Source: an archaeon
GTDB lineage: Archaea > Thermoproteota > Nitrososphaeria > Nitrososphaerales > Gagatemarchaeaceae
Reading direction: 5' to 3'
Length of the DNA: 64,000 nt
Assembly: GCA_016432545.1 (NCBI GenBank)
Contig: CP066694.1
Coordinates: 1,371,206 to 1,435,205, forward strand
In this document: positions 8,770 to 17,035 of the stretch, in pieces
How the letters are laid out: every line of letters begins with the position of its first letter
Numbering within the stretch: position 1 is the stretch's first letter
Notes under the pieces: model-generated
What the model was told of the DNA's origin: nothing
Databases searched by the model: none
The model's input: only the letters and a program-made list of their open reading frames with translations
Program-made: the position numbers and the translations under genes

Positions 8770-8887
8770 TGCGGGGGGTGGGATTCGAACCCACGGACCC
8801 CTAAGGGATAGGATTTCTTAGGAACTGCGCTTAAGTCCCACGCGTCCAATGCTCAGAGCATATTTGACCAGGCTCTGCAACCCCCGC
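8770..8887 (-). tRNA. tRNA-Leu(UAA), probably with two introns
   Basis: On the minus strand the acceptor arms GCGGGGG and CCCCCGC pair, the T arm GTGGG-TTCGAAT-CCCAC is perfect, and a class II variable arm TCCC-TTA-GGGG is present. The anticodon stem TGGGA/TCCTA frames loop CTTAAG...A, giving anticodon UAA. The gene is 118 bases against about 85 for a mature leucine tRNA. About 15 extra bases sit after position 37, the canonical intron site, and about 18 lie between the D arm and the anticodon stem, where ATGC-TCTGA-GCAT can fold as a hairpin. Exact splice sites are inferred. No other gene lies in 8655-8978. Confidence 0.85.
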
Positions 8888-8978
8888 GGGAACTGGGACC
8901 ACCCATCTCAACAAAAGCATTTCGACAGCTATCTCCTGTATCGCTCTGGATGAGTGTCTCTTGTCTATCCACCAATGG

Positions 8979-10667
8979 CTATGCGACTGCGTTCAACAGC
9001 GCTCTGAGGCTCCCTGTGTTCATTACGTCCTTCGCTTCGACCCATCCCCTCCTCGCAGTCAACACGCCGTACGCGACGTTGTCCAGCTCTCCGACTGAGT
9101 GGGCGTCCGAGTCTATGACTAGGGGGACTCCCGCCTCGACTGCCCTCCTGGCCCACACCTCGTCGAGGTCCAGCCTCTCAGGCTGCCCGTCCACCTCCAG
9201 CCACTTCCCGTTCTCCTTCGCGGTCTTGATCACCTTCTCTAGGTCGAGAGGGTTGCCCTCCCTCCTTCCGATCAGCCGGTTTGTCGGGTGGCACATGAAA
9301 TTCACCTCCGGATTCGAGAGCGCCCTCACCGCCCTCTCGGTGAGCTTCTCCCCGCTCTGCCTGAAGTTCTGATGGAGGGAAGCGCCCACCACGTCGAACT
9401 CCTCCAAGAACTTCCGCTCAAAGTCCAGGCTTCCGTCGCTCTTGATCTCCACCTCGACCGCCTTCAGGACCCTGAAAGGAGACAGCTCATCGTTCAGTTT
9501 CTCGATCTCCTTCCACTCCCTCCTGAACCTCTCCTCTGAGAGCCCGTTCGCGACCCTGACCGAGACCGAGTGATCAGTAATCGCCGCGTACTCATACCCC
9601 CTTTCCTTCGCCCCCCTTGCCATCTCCTCAAGGCTCGCGGACCCGTCGCTCCAGGTCGTGTGCATCTGCAGGTCTCCCCTGAGCTCCTCGTGCTTCACGA
9701 GCCTCGGGAGGTTCTTTTCTCTCGCGGCGTCGATTTCACCTCTGTCTTCCCTCAACTCGGGCGGGACAAACTCGAGCCCCAGCTTCTGATAGACCTCCTC
9801 CTCGGTCCTGCCAGCGAGCTTCTCCCCCTTCTTCCCATACAGCCCGTACTCGTTCAACTTCCAACCCTTCCCGACCGCCAGGCTCCTCAGGGCGATGTTG
9901 TGGTCCTTCGACCCTGTGAAGTAGAGCAGTGCGGCACCGAACTCACCTGTCCCGAAGACCCTGACGTCCACCTGGACGCCGCCCTCGAGCTTCACACTAG
10001 CCCTCCTTCCGCCGCTCTCCAGGACCTGAGCGACTCCTGGGCACTTCACGAGCGCGGCGATGGCCTTCTTGTCCGTGGCTAGCAGGTCAAGGTCTCCTAC
10101 CGTGCTCTTCCCTCTCCTCAGGCTCCCGGCCATCCCGACCTCGATCCCGAGCGCACCGAAGTACGACTTCATCTTCTGAAAGACTCCCTCCGCCTCGGGC
10201 AGGAGCAGTTTCTTCTCGAAGCTCTTGAACCGGCTAATCCCGACTAGGATCGAGTCCCTGACGGAGGGGCCGAACTCGCCGTCCAGCCTGCCGTCCTTGA
10301 GCGCCGCCTCGAGCTCGGCCACGCTTTTGATCCCGAGGTCATGGGAGAGTTTGTACGCCGTTCTCGGCCCGACCCCCTGGATCTTCATGAGGGCCGGGAC
10401 GCCCGGGGGCGTCTTCTCGGAGAGCTGCTCCAGCAACCTCACCTTGCCGGTGGTCAGATATTCATCAGTCTTCCTCGCTATACCTTCCCCGACATACTTG
10501 ACCTCCTCCAGGCGCTTGTCCCTCCAGACCGCCTCGATGTCCTCCTCCAGGTTCCTGATGCTTGTCGCCGCCCTTCTGTAGGCGATCACCTTGAACCTGT
10601 CCTCCCCGTTGGCTTCGACCAGCTCAGCGAGCCTGTCGAGGAGCTCCGCGACGTCCTGATTCCTCAA
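8979..10667 (-). CDS. polX: Family X DNA polymerase with PHP domain
   Basis: At 562 residues this is full length for bacterial/archaeal PolX. It starts with the 8-kDa helical domain (DRFKVIAYRRAA), has two helix-hairpin-helix segments (VKYVGEGIARK and KIQGVGPRTAY), the nucleotidyltransferase palm with GSLRRGKSTVGDLDLL, and a C-terminal PHP phosphoesterase domain beginning GDLQMHTTWSDGS and including ITDHS and IDSDAHS. Such enzymes fill short gaps in base excision repair, and the PHP domain gives 3'-5' exonuclease or phosphatase activity. The ATG at 10667 fits the family N-terminus. Confidence 0.95.
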   Translation of the reverse strand: MRNQDVAELLDRLAELVEANGEDRFKVIAYRRAATSIRNLEEDIEAVWRDKRLEEVKYVGEGIARKTDEYLTTGKVRLLEQLSEKTPPGVPALMKIQGVGPRTAYKLSHDLGIKSVAELEAALKDGRLDGEFGPSVRDSILVGISRFKSFEKKLLLPEAEGVFQKMKSYFGALGIEVGMAGSLRRGKSTVGDLDLLATDKKAIAALVKCPGVAQVLESGGRRASVKLEGGVQVDVRVFGTGEFGAALLYFTGSKDHNIALRSLAVGKGWKLNEYGLYGKKGEKLAGRTEEEVYQKLGLEFVPPELREDRGEIDAAREKNLPRLVKHEELRGDLQMHTTWSDGSASLEEMARGAKERGYEYAAITDHSVSVRVANGLSEERFRREWKEIEKLNDELSPFRVLKAVEVEIKSDGSLDFERKFLEEFDVVGASLHQNFRQSGEKLTERAVRALSNPEVNFMCHPTNRLIGRREGNPLDLEKVIKTAKENGKWLEVDGQPERLDLDEVWARRAVEAGVPLVIDSDAHSVGELDNVAYGVLTARRGWVEAKDVMNTGSLRALLNAVA

Positions 10668-10744
10668 GCATCATCCCTTGAAGCTCTGACAGTCTTAAAG
10701 CCCAACACGCCGCAAGTCGGTCTGGCCTCCCTGGTGGTGGGTGA

Positions 10745-11842
10745 CTAGCTCCACCAGCCGAATTCTTTGGGCGTGTCAGTGATCGCCACGCCATCTCCAC
10801 CTTCGACGAGAACGTCATCCTCGATCCTCACCCCCAGCTTCCCTCTGATGTACGCGCCTGGCTCGACAGTGAAGCACATCCCTTCTCCAAGCTTCTCCTT
10901 CCCTCCCTCAACAATGTACGGGGCCTCGTGCACCTCCAGGCCCAGGCCGTGGCCCGTCCTGTGGATGAAGTACCGCCCCAGTCCCGCCTTCTCGAGTGTC
11001 CCCCTCGCGGCCCCGTCGACGGCCCCGACCCTTGTCCCCGCACCCGCTTTCTTGATGCCCTTCTCCTCCGCCTCCAGGACCCTCTCGTAGACCCTCTCGA
11101 CCTCCGGCGCCTTCCCTACGCAAATCGTCCTCGTGATGTCGGCGTAGTACCCCTCGAAGGTCGCCCCCACGTCGAAGATCACCCCTTCGCCCTTCCTCAC
11201 CTTCCTCGAGGACGGCAGCGAATGGGGGTCTGCAGCCCTCGGCCCCGACTGGACCAGCATCGCGTCTACCTTCGTCGCGCCATGTTCGTAGATCAGCTCC
11301 GTCGCCGACTTCCCAACCTCAATCTCCGACCTGCCCTCCCTTAGGATGCCTGGAAACTCTTCGAAGGAGTCGCTCAGGATCCTCCCTGCCTTCTTCAGGA
11401 GCCTGACCTCTTCTGGGTCTTTGACCTCCCGGAGGCCCTGCAGGATCGGCTCCGCATCCTCGAACTTCGTTCTCGTCCTCTTCATCACCTTGCTCAGGAA
11501 CAGGAACGGGACCTTCCCCTCGACCCCCCACTTTCCCTTCATCTCGACATCTGCGAGAGCCTTTCCGATGGCCCCGGCCGATCCCTGTGAATCGGTCCAG
11601 GAGTGTATCTTCATTGGCATCTCGCAGTCCCTGTAGGGCCCTGCCTCCAGCTCTGGGGCTATCAGCCTCGCCTCGCCCTCCGAGGGCACGAGCAGCATGA
11701 ACGGCCTTTCCAGAAGGAGCGAGTCGACCCCGGTGAAGTACCTCAGATTCGGGCCTGGGACGACCACGACCCCGTCGAGCCCGGACCTCTCTAATTCAGC
11801 CCTTAGCCTCGAGGCTCTCGAACCGCTCATGCTCTTGTTCAT
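10745..11842 (-). CDS. Xaa-Pro peptidase (M24B)
   Basis: The 365-residue protein has the creatinase-like N-terminal domain and the pita-bread catalytic domain. All five metal ligands of M24 are visible: Asp in VIFDVGATFEG, Asp in YADITRT, His in HRTGHGLGLEVHE, Glu in FTVEPGAY and Glu in RIEDDVLV. It cleaves peptides or dipeptides next to proline. It is divergently transcribed from a proline dehydrogenase gene 59 bases away, which suggests use of peptide-derived proline. Confidence 0.9.
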   Translation of the reverse strand: MNKSMSGSRASRLRAELERSGLDGVVVVPGPNLRYFTGVDSLLLERPFMLLVPSEGEARLIAPELEAGPYRDCEMPMKIHSWTDSQGSAGAIGKALADVEMKGKWGVEGKVPFLFLSKVMKRTRTKFEDAEPILQGLREVKDPEEVRLLKKAGRILSDSFEEFPGILREGRSEIEVGKSATELIYEHGATKVDAMLVQSGPRAADPHSLPSSRKVRKGEGVIFDVGATFEGYYADITRTICVGKAPEVERVYERVLEAEEKGIKKAGAGTRVGAVDGAARGTLEKAGLGRYFIHRTGHGLGLEVHEAPYIVEGGKEKLGEGMCFTVEPGAYIRGKLGVRIEDDVLVEGGDGVAITDTPKEFGWWS

Positions 11843-11901
11843 CTCGCGCCTCCCGGTCGGGACATACCGTTAAAATCCTCTTCCCGAGGCGGAAAACCGA
11901 C

Positions 11902-12747
11902 TTGGGACTGAAGGAGCTAGTACTCCTGAGGCTGGCCAGACGCTGGATTTCAGGGGTCGACTTCGAGTCGGCGATCAAGGACGCCAAGAAGGCAAACTCC
12001 CGGGGCCTAGGCGTGATTGTCAATTTTCTAGGCGAAGAGATCAAGGACCCCTCGACCGCCGACCTCCACGCGGCCGAGTACGCGAGACTCCAGGACGCCA
12101 TGGCAGCGGAAGGGATCAAGGGCGCCCCTTCTGTGAAGCTGACCCAGCTTGGCCTGCTCTCCGGCGAAGCTCAAGCCTCGGCCCGCCTCGAGAGGCTCAT
12201 CCAGAACTCCGAGCGCCATGGGCAGTGGCTCTGGATGGACATGGAAGGGTCTCCCTTCACCGACCAGACCATCTCGGTCTACCTCCGGGCGCTCGAGGCG
12301 CACAAGAACCTCGGGGTCGCCCTCCAGGCCTACATGAGGCGCAGTCCCGACGACCTCAAGGCCCTCCTGGACAAGGGCGGAAAGGTACGACTGGTCAAAG
12401 GGGCCTACAGAGAGGACTCTTCCAAGGTGTACAAGACGAGGGCTGAGGTCCGAGAGAACTACCGCAAGCTCATGTCCGAGCTCTTCGAACGGGGACAGAG
12501 CTTCGCAATCGGGACCCACGACTCAGTGCTGATCAACGAAGCCAGGAGACTGGCAGACTCGAGCCACGCGGACTTCGAGTTCGAGATGCTAAAGGGCATA
12601 CGAGACGAGCTGAAGGGCGAGCTGGTCAGGTCGGGCTACAAGGTCTCCGAGTACCTCCCCTACGGAGACCAATGGTACGCCTACTCGAAGCGCCGGATGT
12701 CGGAGCACCCGAGCAACATCTGGCTCCTCCTCAGGTCCCTGGTCTGA
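11902..12747 (+). CDS. Proline dehydrogenase
   Basis: The 281-residue protein is a monofunctional FAD-dependent proline dehydrogenase (TIM barrel). Family motifs are VNFLGEE near 41, WLWMDMEGS near 110, KVRLVKGAYRE near 160, GTHD near 205 and the C-terminal YLPYGDQWYAYSKRRM, whose tyrosine and paired arginines bind proline. It oxidises proline to pyrroline-5-carboxylate. It starts at TTG 11902, with GTTAAAATCC about 30 bases upstream. No pyrroline-5-carboxylate dehydrogenase is in the window. Confidence 0.88.
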   Translation: MGLKELVLLRLARRWISGVDFESAIKDAKKANSRGLGVIVNFLGEEIKDPSTADLHAAEYARLQDAMAAEGIKGAPSVKLTQLGLLSGEAQASARLERLIQNSERHGQWLWMDMEGSPFTDQTISVYLRALEAHKNLGVALQAYMRRSPDDLKALLDKGGKVRLVKGAYREDSSKVYKTRAEVRENYRKLMSELFERGQSFAIGTHDSVLINEARRLADSSHADFEFEMLKGIRDELKGELVRSGYKVSEYLPYGDQWYAYSKRRMSEHPSNIWLLLRSLV

Positions 12748-12848
12748 CCGCCCTGTGGGTAGCCGGCCTTGATTAACGGCTCAACTACAATAGACCCCGC
12801 TCGCAAAATACCGTTAGGGCACAAATTCATTTCAAGAGGTCAATAAAA

Positions 12849-13025
12849 ATGACCGATTACCAAAAGGGCCAGATCTGGGGTGCCCTGCGCAAGGCCTGGA
12901 AGGGATACAGGATCGCGAAGGTCCAGGGCGACAATGCCCGAATGAAGGAATACGCGACCCGCATCAAGACCCTCCAGGGACAGCTTGGCGTTCCTCAGGC
13001 TAGCTTTCCGAACATAGGATTGTAG
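12849..13025 (+). CDS. Small basic protein, 58 residues, unknown
   Basis: An ATG at 12849 opens a 58-residue frame beginning MTDYQKGQIWGALRKAW. It is Lys/Arg/Gln-rich, probably helical, and has no membrane segment or Cys. Support for a real gene comes from an isolated position with an AT-rich upstream region, a normal third-position GC bias, and a strong hairpin terminator whose stem begins in its stop codon. No family is recognised; a nucleic-acid-binding role is possible only as a guess. Confidence 0.65.
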   Translation: MTDYQKGQIWGALRKAWKGYRIAKVQGDNARMKEYATRIKTLQGQLGVPQASFPNIGL

Positions 13026-13052
13026 AGGAGCACCGCTCCTCTATCCCTTTTT
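13023..13052. terminator. Hairpin plus T-run terminator
   Basis: A perfect 9-bp stem TAGAGGAGC/GCTCCTCTA with a 3-base loop is followed by CCC and five T residues. It starts in the stop codon of the 58-residue gene and ends at the stop of the convergent ArsR-like gene. Confidence 0.75.
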
Positions 13053-13719
13053 ACTCCGAGGCCCCGAGGTCCTTCTCTATCTCTTCCAGGATGCTGCCGA
13101 CGACCTGCTGCTGCAGGCCCAGCGATGCCGACATGTCGCCGATTCCGTCTCTCTGCTCCCTCATCAGATACCTCAGGACCCTCTTCCTGTCCGAACTGGC
13201 CAGCGTAGTAGTCAGCTTCGCTGCCTCCTTGAGCGCGAGAGCCCTCAAGTAAAGTAGGACCGCCCTCTCCTCCTCCATCTCCGTGAGCTTCCTGTCGACT
13301 TCGGCCACGACCCTCGTCAGGGGCCTCAGCCTCGAAGCCTCGTCAGGATAGCGGAACGCATCGCTCGCCTGAGCCATCAGCTGCGCGTGCTCCTCGTGCT
13401 CGTCCACGCCGGGGACGGCTCCGAAAGAGAAGACTCTCGCCCTGAACAGGTTGGGCGCGAGGTCTATCGTGACTGAGAGGCTCTTCCTGAGCATGTACTC
13501 CTTCCTCTGCGGCCCGCGGGGACTGTCCTCCAGGAGAGTGCTGACCAGGCCCGCCTCCTCCATGTTCCCGAGGTGCTTCGCAACGAGCTGCTGACTGATC
13601 GCCAGCTCCTTCGACAGCTGGAGCTGATAGTTGGGCCTCTGGCTCAGCCTGGCGATGATCCTCCTTCTTACCGGATTCTCTACTGTACCCAGGACGGAGT
13701 CAAGCTCTGACTGGCTCAT
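13051..13719 (-). CDS. ArsR-like winged-helix transcription regulator
   Basis: The 222-residue protein has an N-terminal winged helix (about residues 10-80) with NPVRRRIIARL, a recognition-helix region ISQQLVAKHLGNMEEAGLV and a basic wing including GPQRKEYML. The rest is a helical domain of unknown type, possibly for dimerisation, with a coiled-coil-prone stretch near 130-155. The gene is divergent from gamma-glutamyltransferase. Its own upstream region has a TATA box and an inverted repeat, so self-regulation is plausible. Confidence 0.8.
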   Translation of the reverse strand: MSQSELDSVLGTVENPVRRRIIARLSQRPNYQLQLSKELAISQQLVAKHLGNMEEAGLVSTLLEDSPRGPQRKEYMLRKSLSVTIDLAPNLFRARVFSFGAVPGVDEHEEHAQLMAQASDAFRYPDEASRLRPLTRVVAEVDRKLTEMEEERAVLLYLRALALKEAAKLTTTLASSDRKRVLRYLMREQRDGIGDMSASLGLQQQVVGSILEEIEKDLGASE

Positions 13720-13743
13720 TCTTGGTTCACTTGAGACCGAAAA

Positions 13744-13767
13744 GAAGTCGATTCTTCTATAAATAGA
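13744..13767 (-). promoter_or_regulatory. TATA box and inverted repeat before the ArsR-like gene
   Basis: CTATTTATAG on the minus strand (13758-13767) lies about 40 bases before the ATG at 13719. Just downstream is a 5-bp inverted repeat, AGAAG-6-CTTCT (13744-13759), which overlaps the TATA edge and could be an operator. The element may also serve the divergent gene. Confidence 0.4.
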
Positions 13768-13839
13768 TTCCCGAGATGATACAATCTCGCCCGCGTCTCG
13801 ACCTATCCTTCATATCCCCCATGAGCGCGGAGCCTCGCA

Positions 13840-15348
13840 ATGGCCTTCGGCAAGGTCGCGGTCGCTCCGCATGCGGCGGTCGCAAGCGAACAACCCCTGG
13901 CGACCTTGGCTGGGTACGACGTCCTCCGCGCGGGCGGGAACGCTTTCGACGCCGCGGTGGCCACCAGCTTCTCCCTCGCCGTTACCTTCCACCCCGCAGG
14001 CGGCCTGGGCGGAGACTTCTTCGCGATGGCGTACGAAGCCAAGGCAGGCAAGATCCACTGCCTCAACTCCAGCGGCTGGTCGCCGTCGGGCCTGACTCTC
14101 GACCTCGTCCGCGCGAAGGGAGGCGGCCAGGTCCCCCAGTTCGGGCCTCTGACCTGCTCAATCCCTGCCTTCGTCGCCGGCGTCCACGAGATGCACCGGA
14201 AGCTCGGCCGCTCGGAATTCAAGGGTCTCCTCTCCGCCCCGACCGACTACGCCCTCAAGGGCTTCCCCGCCGGAGAAGGAATCTGCAGGTCGGTCGCCGG
14301 AGCCTACCTAGAGCTCTCCCCTCAGGCGAGGGCGGTCTTCGCCCCCTCCGGCTCTCCCCCCACGCCCGGGGAGTGGATCAGGCAGGAGGAGCTCGGGAAG
14401 GTCCTCTCCTCGGTCGCAGAGCGGGGCCCCGACGGCTTCTACTCCGGTCCCGCCGCTGACGCGATACGTTCCATCCTCGAGTCGCTCGGGGTCCCGACGG
14501 ATGCCTCTGACTTTACGGAGTTCGAGCCCGAATGGGTCTCTCCTCTGACTCTGGACTACAGGGGAACGAAGGTCTACGAGCACCCTCCGAACAGCATGGG
14601 GGCCACTTCTCTCCTGATCCTCAAGCTCCTCTCGGAGTCTGAGATGCCTGCCTCGGGGGCCCTTTCTAGCAGGCGCATAGAGCTCACCATGGAGGCTGCC
14701 CTCGCGGCCTATGGGCGCAGGGACGAAATGCTCGGAGACCCTCGGTCGGGCGAGATCGACATGGCGGGGTTCATGGCAGGAAGGGCCTCCTCCGAGATTC
14801 CCGGGAGCAGGATCAGGTCTGGCGACACGACCGCGTTCTCCGTCGCGGACGCAGAAGGGAACATAGTCTCAGGGATTCAGAGCCTCTTCAACCACTTCGG
14901 CTCCAGGGTCTTCGTGCCCGAGTGCGGGGTCATGCTCAACAACAGGGGCTCAGGCTTCAGGACATCGGGCCCCAACGCTGTTGCACCCAGAAAGCGGGCC
15001 CTGAACACGCTCTCCTCAGTCATCCTGGAGAAGGACGCCACGCCCTTCCTCTCGATCGGCACCTCGGGCGGGGACTGGAGGCCGATGCAGCACGCACTCT
15101 TCGTCACGAACGCTGTGGACTACTCCATGTCGGCCGACGCCAACGTCGTCCATCCGCGCTTCCTCTGGGGAGGTGGGCGCTCCCTCATCGTAGAGGAAGG
15201 GTACGAGCTCCCAGAAGCCGGGAAGTTCGACATAAACCCCCAGCCACACCCAGGAAGGACAGGCGTCTGCCAGGCCATTGAAGTAAGGGCCAGGTTCCGG
15301 AAGGCAGTCTGCGACGTCAGGGGTGACGGCGTACCCGCTGGCTTCTGA
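13840..15348 (+). CDS. ggt: Gamma-glutamyltransferase
   Basis: The 502-residue protein is a member of the Ntn-hydrolase gamma-glutamyltransferase family. It has the large-subunit start VASEQPLATLAGYDVLRAGGN and GGLGGDFF near 50. The autoprocessing site is in SGDTTAFSVADAEGN near residue 330, where the threonine becomes the N-terminal nucleophile of the small subunit. Further on are VMLNNRGSGF and SIGTSGGDWRPMQ. It transfers or hydrolyses gamma-glutamyl groups. No secretion signal is seen, so it is probably cytoplasmic. Confidence 0.9.
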   Translation: MAFGKVAVAPHAAVASEQPLATLAGYDVLRAGGNAFDAAVATSFSLAVTFHPAGGLGGDFFAMAYEAKAGKIHCLNSSGWSPSGLTLDLVRAKGGGQVPQFGPLTCSIPAFVAGVHEMHRKLGRSEFKGLLSAPTDYALKGFPAGEGICRSVAGAYLELSPQARAVFAPSGSPPTPGEWIRQEELGKVLSSVAERGPDGFYSGPAADAIRSILESLGVPTDASDFTEFEPEWVSPLTLDYRGTKVYEHPPNSMGATSLLILKLLSESEMPASGALSSRRIELTMEAALAAYGRRDEMLGDPRSGEIDMAGFMAGRASSEIPGSRIRSGDTTAFSVADAEGNIVSGIQSLFNHFGSRVFVPECGVMLNNRGSGFRTSGPNAVAPRKRALNTLSSVILEKDATPFLSIGTSGGDWRPMQHALFVTNAVDYSMSADANVVHPRFLWGGGRSLIVEEGYELPEAGKFDINPQPHPGRTGVCQAIEVRARFRKAVCDVRGDGVPAGF

Positions 15349-15394
15349 GACACGGCGAAAAACAGGGGCGGAGGGCCCAGAGGGCCCTTCTGTG

Positions 15395-16285
15395 CTAGGT
15401 TGTGGTAGTCGTCGTTGTGGAGTTTGTGGACGAAGTCGCCGTCGACGTGGAGTTGGTCACCGACGTGGTCGAAGTGACCACGGTGGTGGAATTCGTGGTC
15501 GCCAGGCTCGTCACCGCCGAGGACGTGGAGCTCACCGTGTGCGTCACCACAGTGACGTGGAGGACTGGGGAGAGAACCGGCACCTTGCCATTGCTGATGT
15601 GGATGCCGCTCGGGACCAGGTCGAACTTCAGATCCGTGCTCCCGTTCGGGGAGATTGTGAAGTGGACTGGAACCATCAACTTCCCGTTCGCGACCACCTT
15701 GAGCACGCTCGAGTTGCCGCTCGTCCAGAATGCCTCAGCGCCCGAGACGTTCAAGATGATCCCCACGACTTCGCCAGCCGGGGCGTTTACAGTGCCGAGC
15801 AGGATCCCGTCCCCATGGAGCGAAGTGACGTTCACATTGGTCCCCACGCTGGGCGGGACTACGAAGGTGAACCTGTTCTCCGTCCCGCTCTGAGTCGAAT
15901 TGGACGAGGCCGTGCTCGATGTCGAGTTTGTAACGGTAGTAGAGGTCGATGTCACGTTCGTACTGGTCGATGTGCTAGAGACAGTGGTAACGGTCGTCGA
16001 GGTCGTGGTTGTCGAGTCGGTCTGATTCTCGCCGGTCGCGTACTTCAGTATCACGCTTGTGACGTTGATCAGCAGGTACCTTAGGGTCGCGTTCGAGTGC
16101 GGAGTGTCGGCCAGGTAGAACCTGAGGGAGCCCGTTCCTGGGCTTCCGAGCGAGGTTGTGCTAGAAGTTCCTCCCGGAGTAGTCGAGCCGCCGTTGATTG
16201 TAGGAAGGTAGACAGTGTAGGTGTATGCCGACAACCCGAGGGTCGCAAGCAGAACCACCACTGAAATCGTAACCGCCTTGTTCAT
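15395..16285 (-). CDS. DUF4382-like surface protein with Ser/Thr-rich tracts
   Basis: The 296-residue protein begins with a signal/anchor segment (about 4-25), then a DUF4382-like beta domain containing RFYLADTPHSNATLRYLLI near 55 and FDLVPSGIHI near 225. Two long Ser/Thr/Asn tracts, at about 95-145 and 250-296, look like heavily glycosylated stalks. The protein ends in a Thr run with no C-terminal membrane anchor or sorting signal. It is probably displayed on the cell surface through its N-terminus. Ligand and role are unknown. Confidence 0.65.
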   Translation of the reverse strand: MNKAVTISVVVLLATLGLSAYTYTVYLPTINGGSTTPGGTSSTTSLGSPGTGSLRFYLADTPHSNATLRYLLINVTSVILKYATGENQTDSTTTTSTTVTTVSSTSTSTNVTSTSTTVTNSTSSTASSNSTQSGTENRFTFVVPPSVGTNVNVTSLHGDGILLGTVNAPAGEVVGIILNVSGAEAFWTSGNSSVLKVVANGKLMVPVHFTISPNGSTDLKFDLVPSGIHISNGKVPVLSPVLHVTVVTHTVSSTSSAVTSLATTNSTTVVTSTTSVTNSTSTATSSTNSTTTTTTT

Positions 16286-16379
16286 CCCGCCTATTCCCAG
16301 GGCATTGGAGTTAAGACAACACTATTGAACGGGCGTTTCAGCCCCGCCTAGCAATCTTAACCCTCCCAAAGCCCCGTTC

Positions 16380-16535
16380 CTAGACCGGTTTGATCTTCGA
16401 AACCAGCTCTGCCTCGGTCTGGACCACTTCGGGGTGGTGCTGCTTCAGGTGCATGGTCACATGGAGCTTGACGTCTTCCATGCCTTGAGGGGAGAAGATC
16501 GTCCAGCCACAAGGACAAGAGGTCATGTGGGCCAT
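16380..16535 (-). CDS. Small CPCGW / His-rich protein, putative metal binder
   Basis: The 51-residue protein contains SCPCGW near residue 6 and, about 15-25 residues later, HVTMHLKQHHPE. The Cys-x-Cys and His cluster spacing resembles DUF1059-type or zinc-ribbon-like small proteins and suggests metal binding. Start is ATG 16535; TATTAAG lies about 28 bases upstream. Its function is unknown. Confidence 0.55.
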   Translation of the reverse strand: MAHMTSCPCGWTIFSPQGMEDVKLHVTMHLKQHHPEVVQTEAELVSKIKPV

Positions 16536-16604
16536 TGGATCGGGAGTTCGGACCGCGTCATATTAAGCCGAGGGGGTCCGTCCGGGTGAAGGAGGTGTAC
16601 CTCC

Positions 16605-16940
16605 CTACGAGGACACGATCAGCGTCGTTGCGCTGGTCCACAGTAGGAGCGTGCCTAGAATGACGAGGAACGCAGCAATCAGTGTCAGACGCTTCTTCCC
16701 GCCTTCGCCCCTCTTGATCAGCGCGATTACAGACACTATCAGGGCGAACTCGAGGGTCAGCAGTTCGAGCTCAAGGAGAGTCTTCAGCCAGACGCTTTGC
16801 AGTACCAGGGACGTGGTCCCGAGCGTCGTGAGCAGCGTCAGCATCGTGGCTGCCGCAGTCGCCAACGCAGCCGCGACGAGATTGTAATTAGCCTCGTGCG
16901 AAGTGAGCTCGGCCTCGGAAGAGGCTTCGGATTTGGTCAA
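16605..16940 (-). CDS. Small polytopic membrane protein, unknown
   Basis: The frame is open much further upstream, but the hydrophobic protein begins near residue TTG 16940 (MTKSEASSEAELTSHEAN), giving 111 residues with three to four membrane helices. Upstream codons have shadow-like composition and overlap the methyltransferase. Its first helix shares the YNLVAAA motif with the protein at 8112-8654. A 6-bp hairpin GGAGGT-GT-ACCTCC lies just after the stop, at 16592-16605. No family is recognised. Confidence 0.5.
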   Translation of the reverse strand: MTKSEASSEAELTSHEANYNLVAAALATAAATMLTLLTTLGTTSLVLQSVWLKTLLELELLTLEFALIVSVIALIKRGEGGKKRLTLIAAFLVILGTLLLWTSATTLIVSS

Positions 16941-17035
16941 CGTCGAGTCCCATCCCCTCTGACTGTCAATAATAAGCGGGCTCTCGCGCGGCGCCTGACA
17001 TCTCTTCAGACTGAGTGCCTCCCTCAGGGCCTTAC

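Noticed and set aside
15402-15893. Plus-strand Val/Glu-rich frame
   Set aside because: It is the reverse reading of the Ser/Thr codon repeats in the DUF4382-like gene.
16592-16605. Short palindrome GGAGGTGTACCTCC as a terminator
   Set aside because: The hairpin has a 2-base loop and no T-run on the relevant side, so I mention it without a feature.
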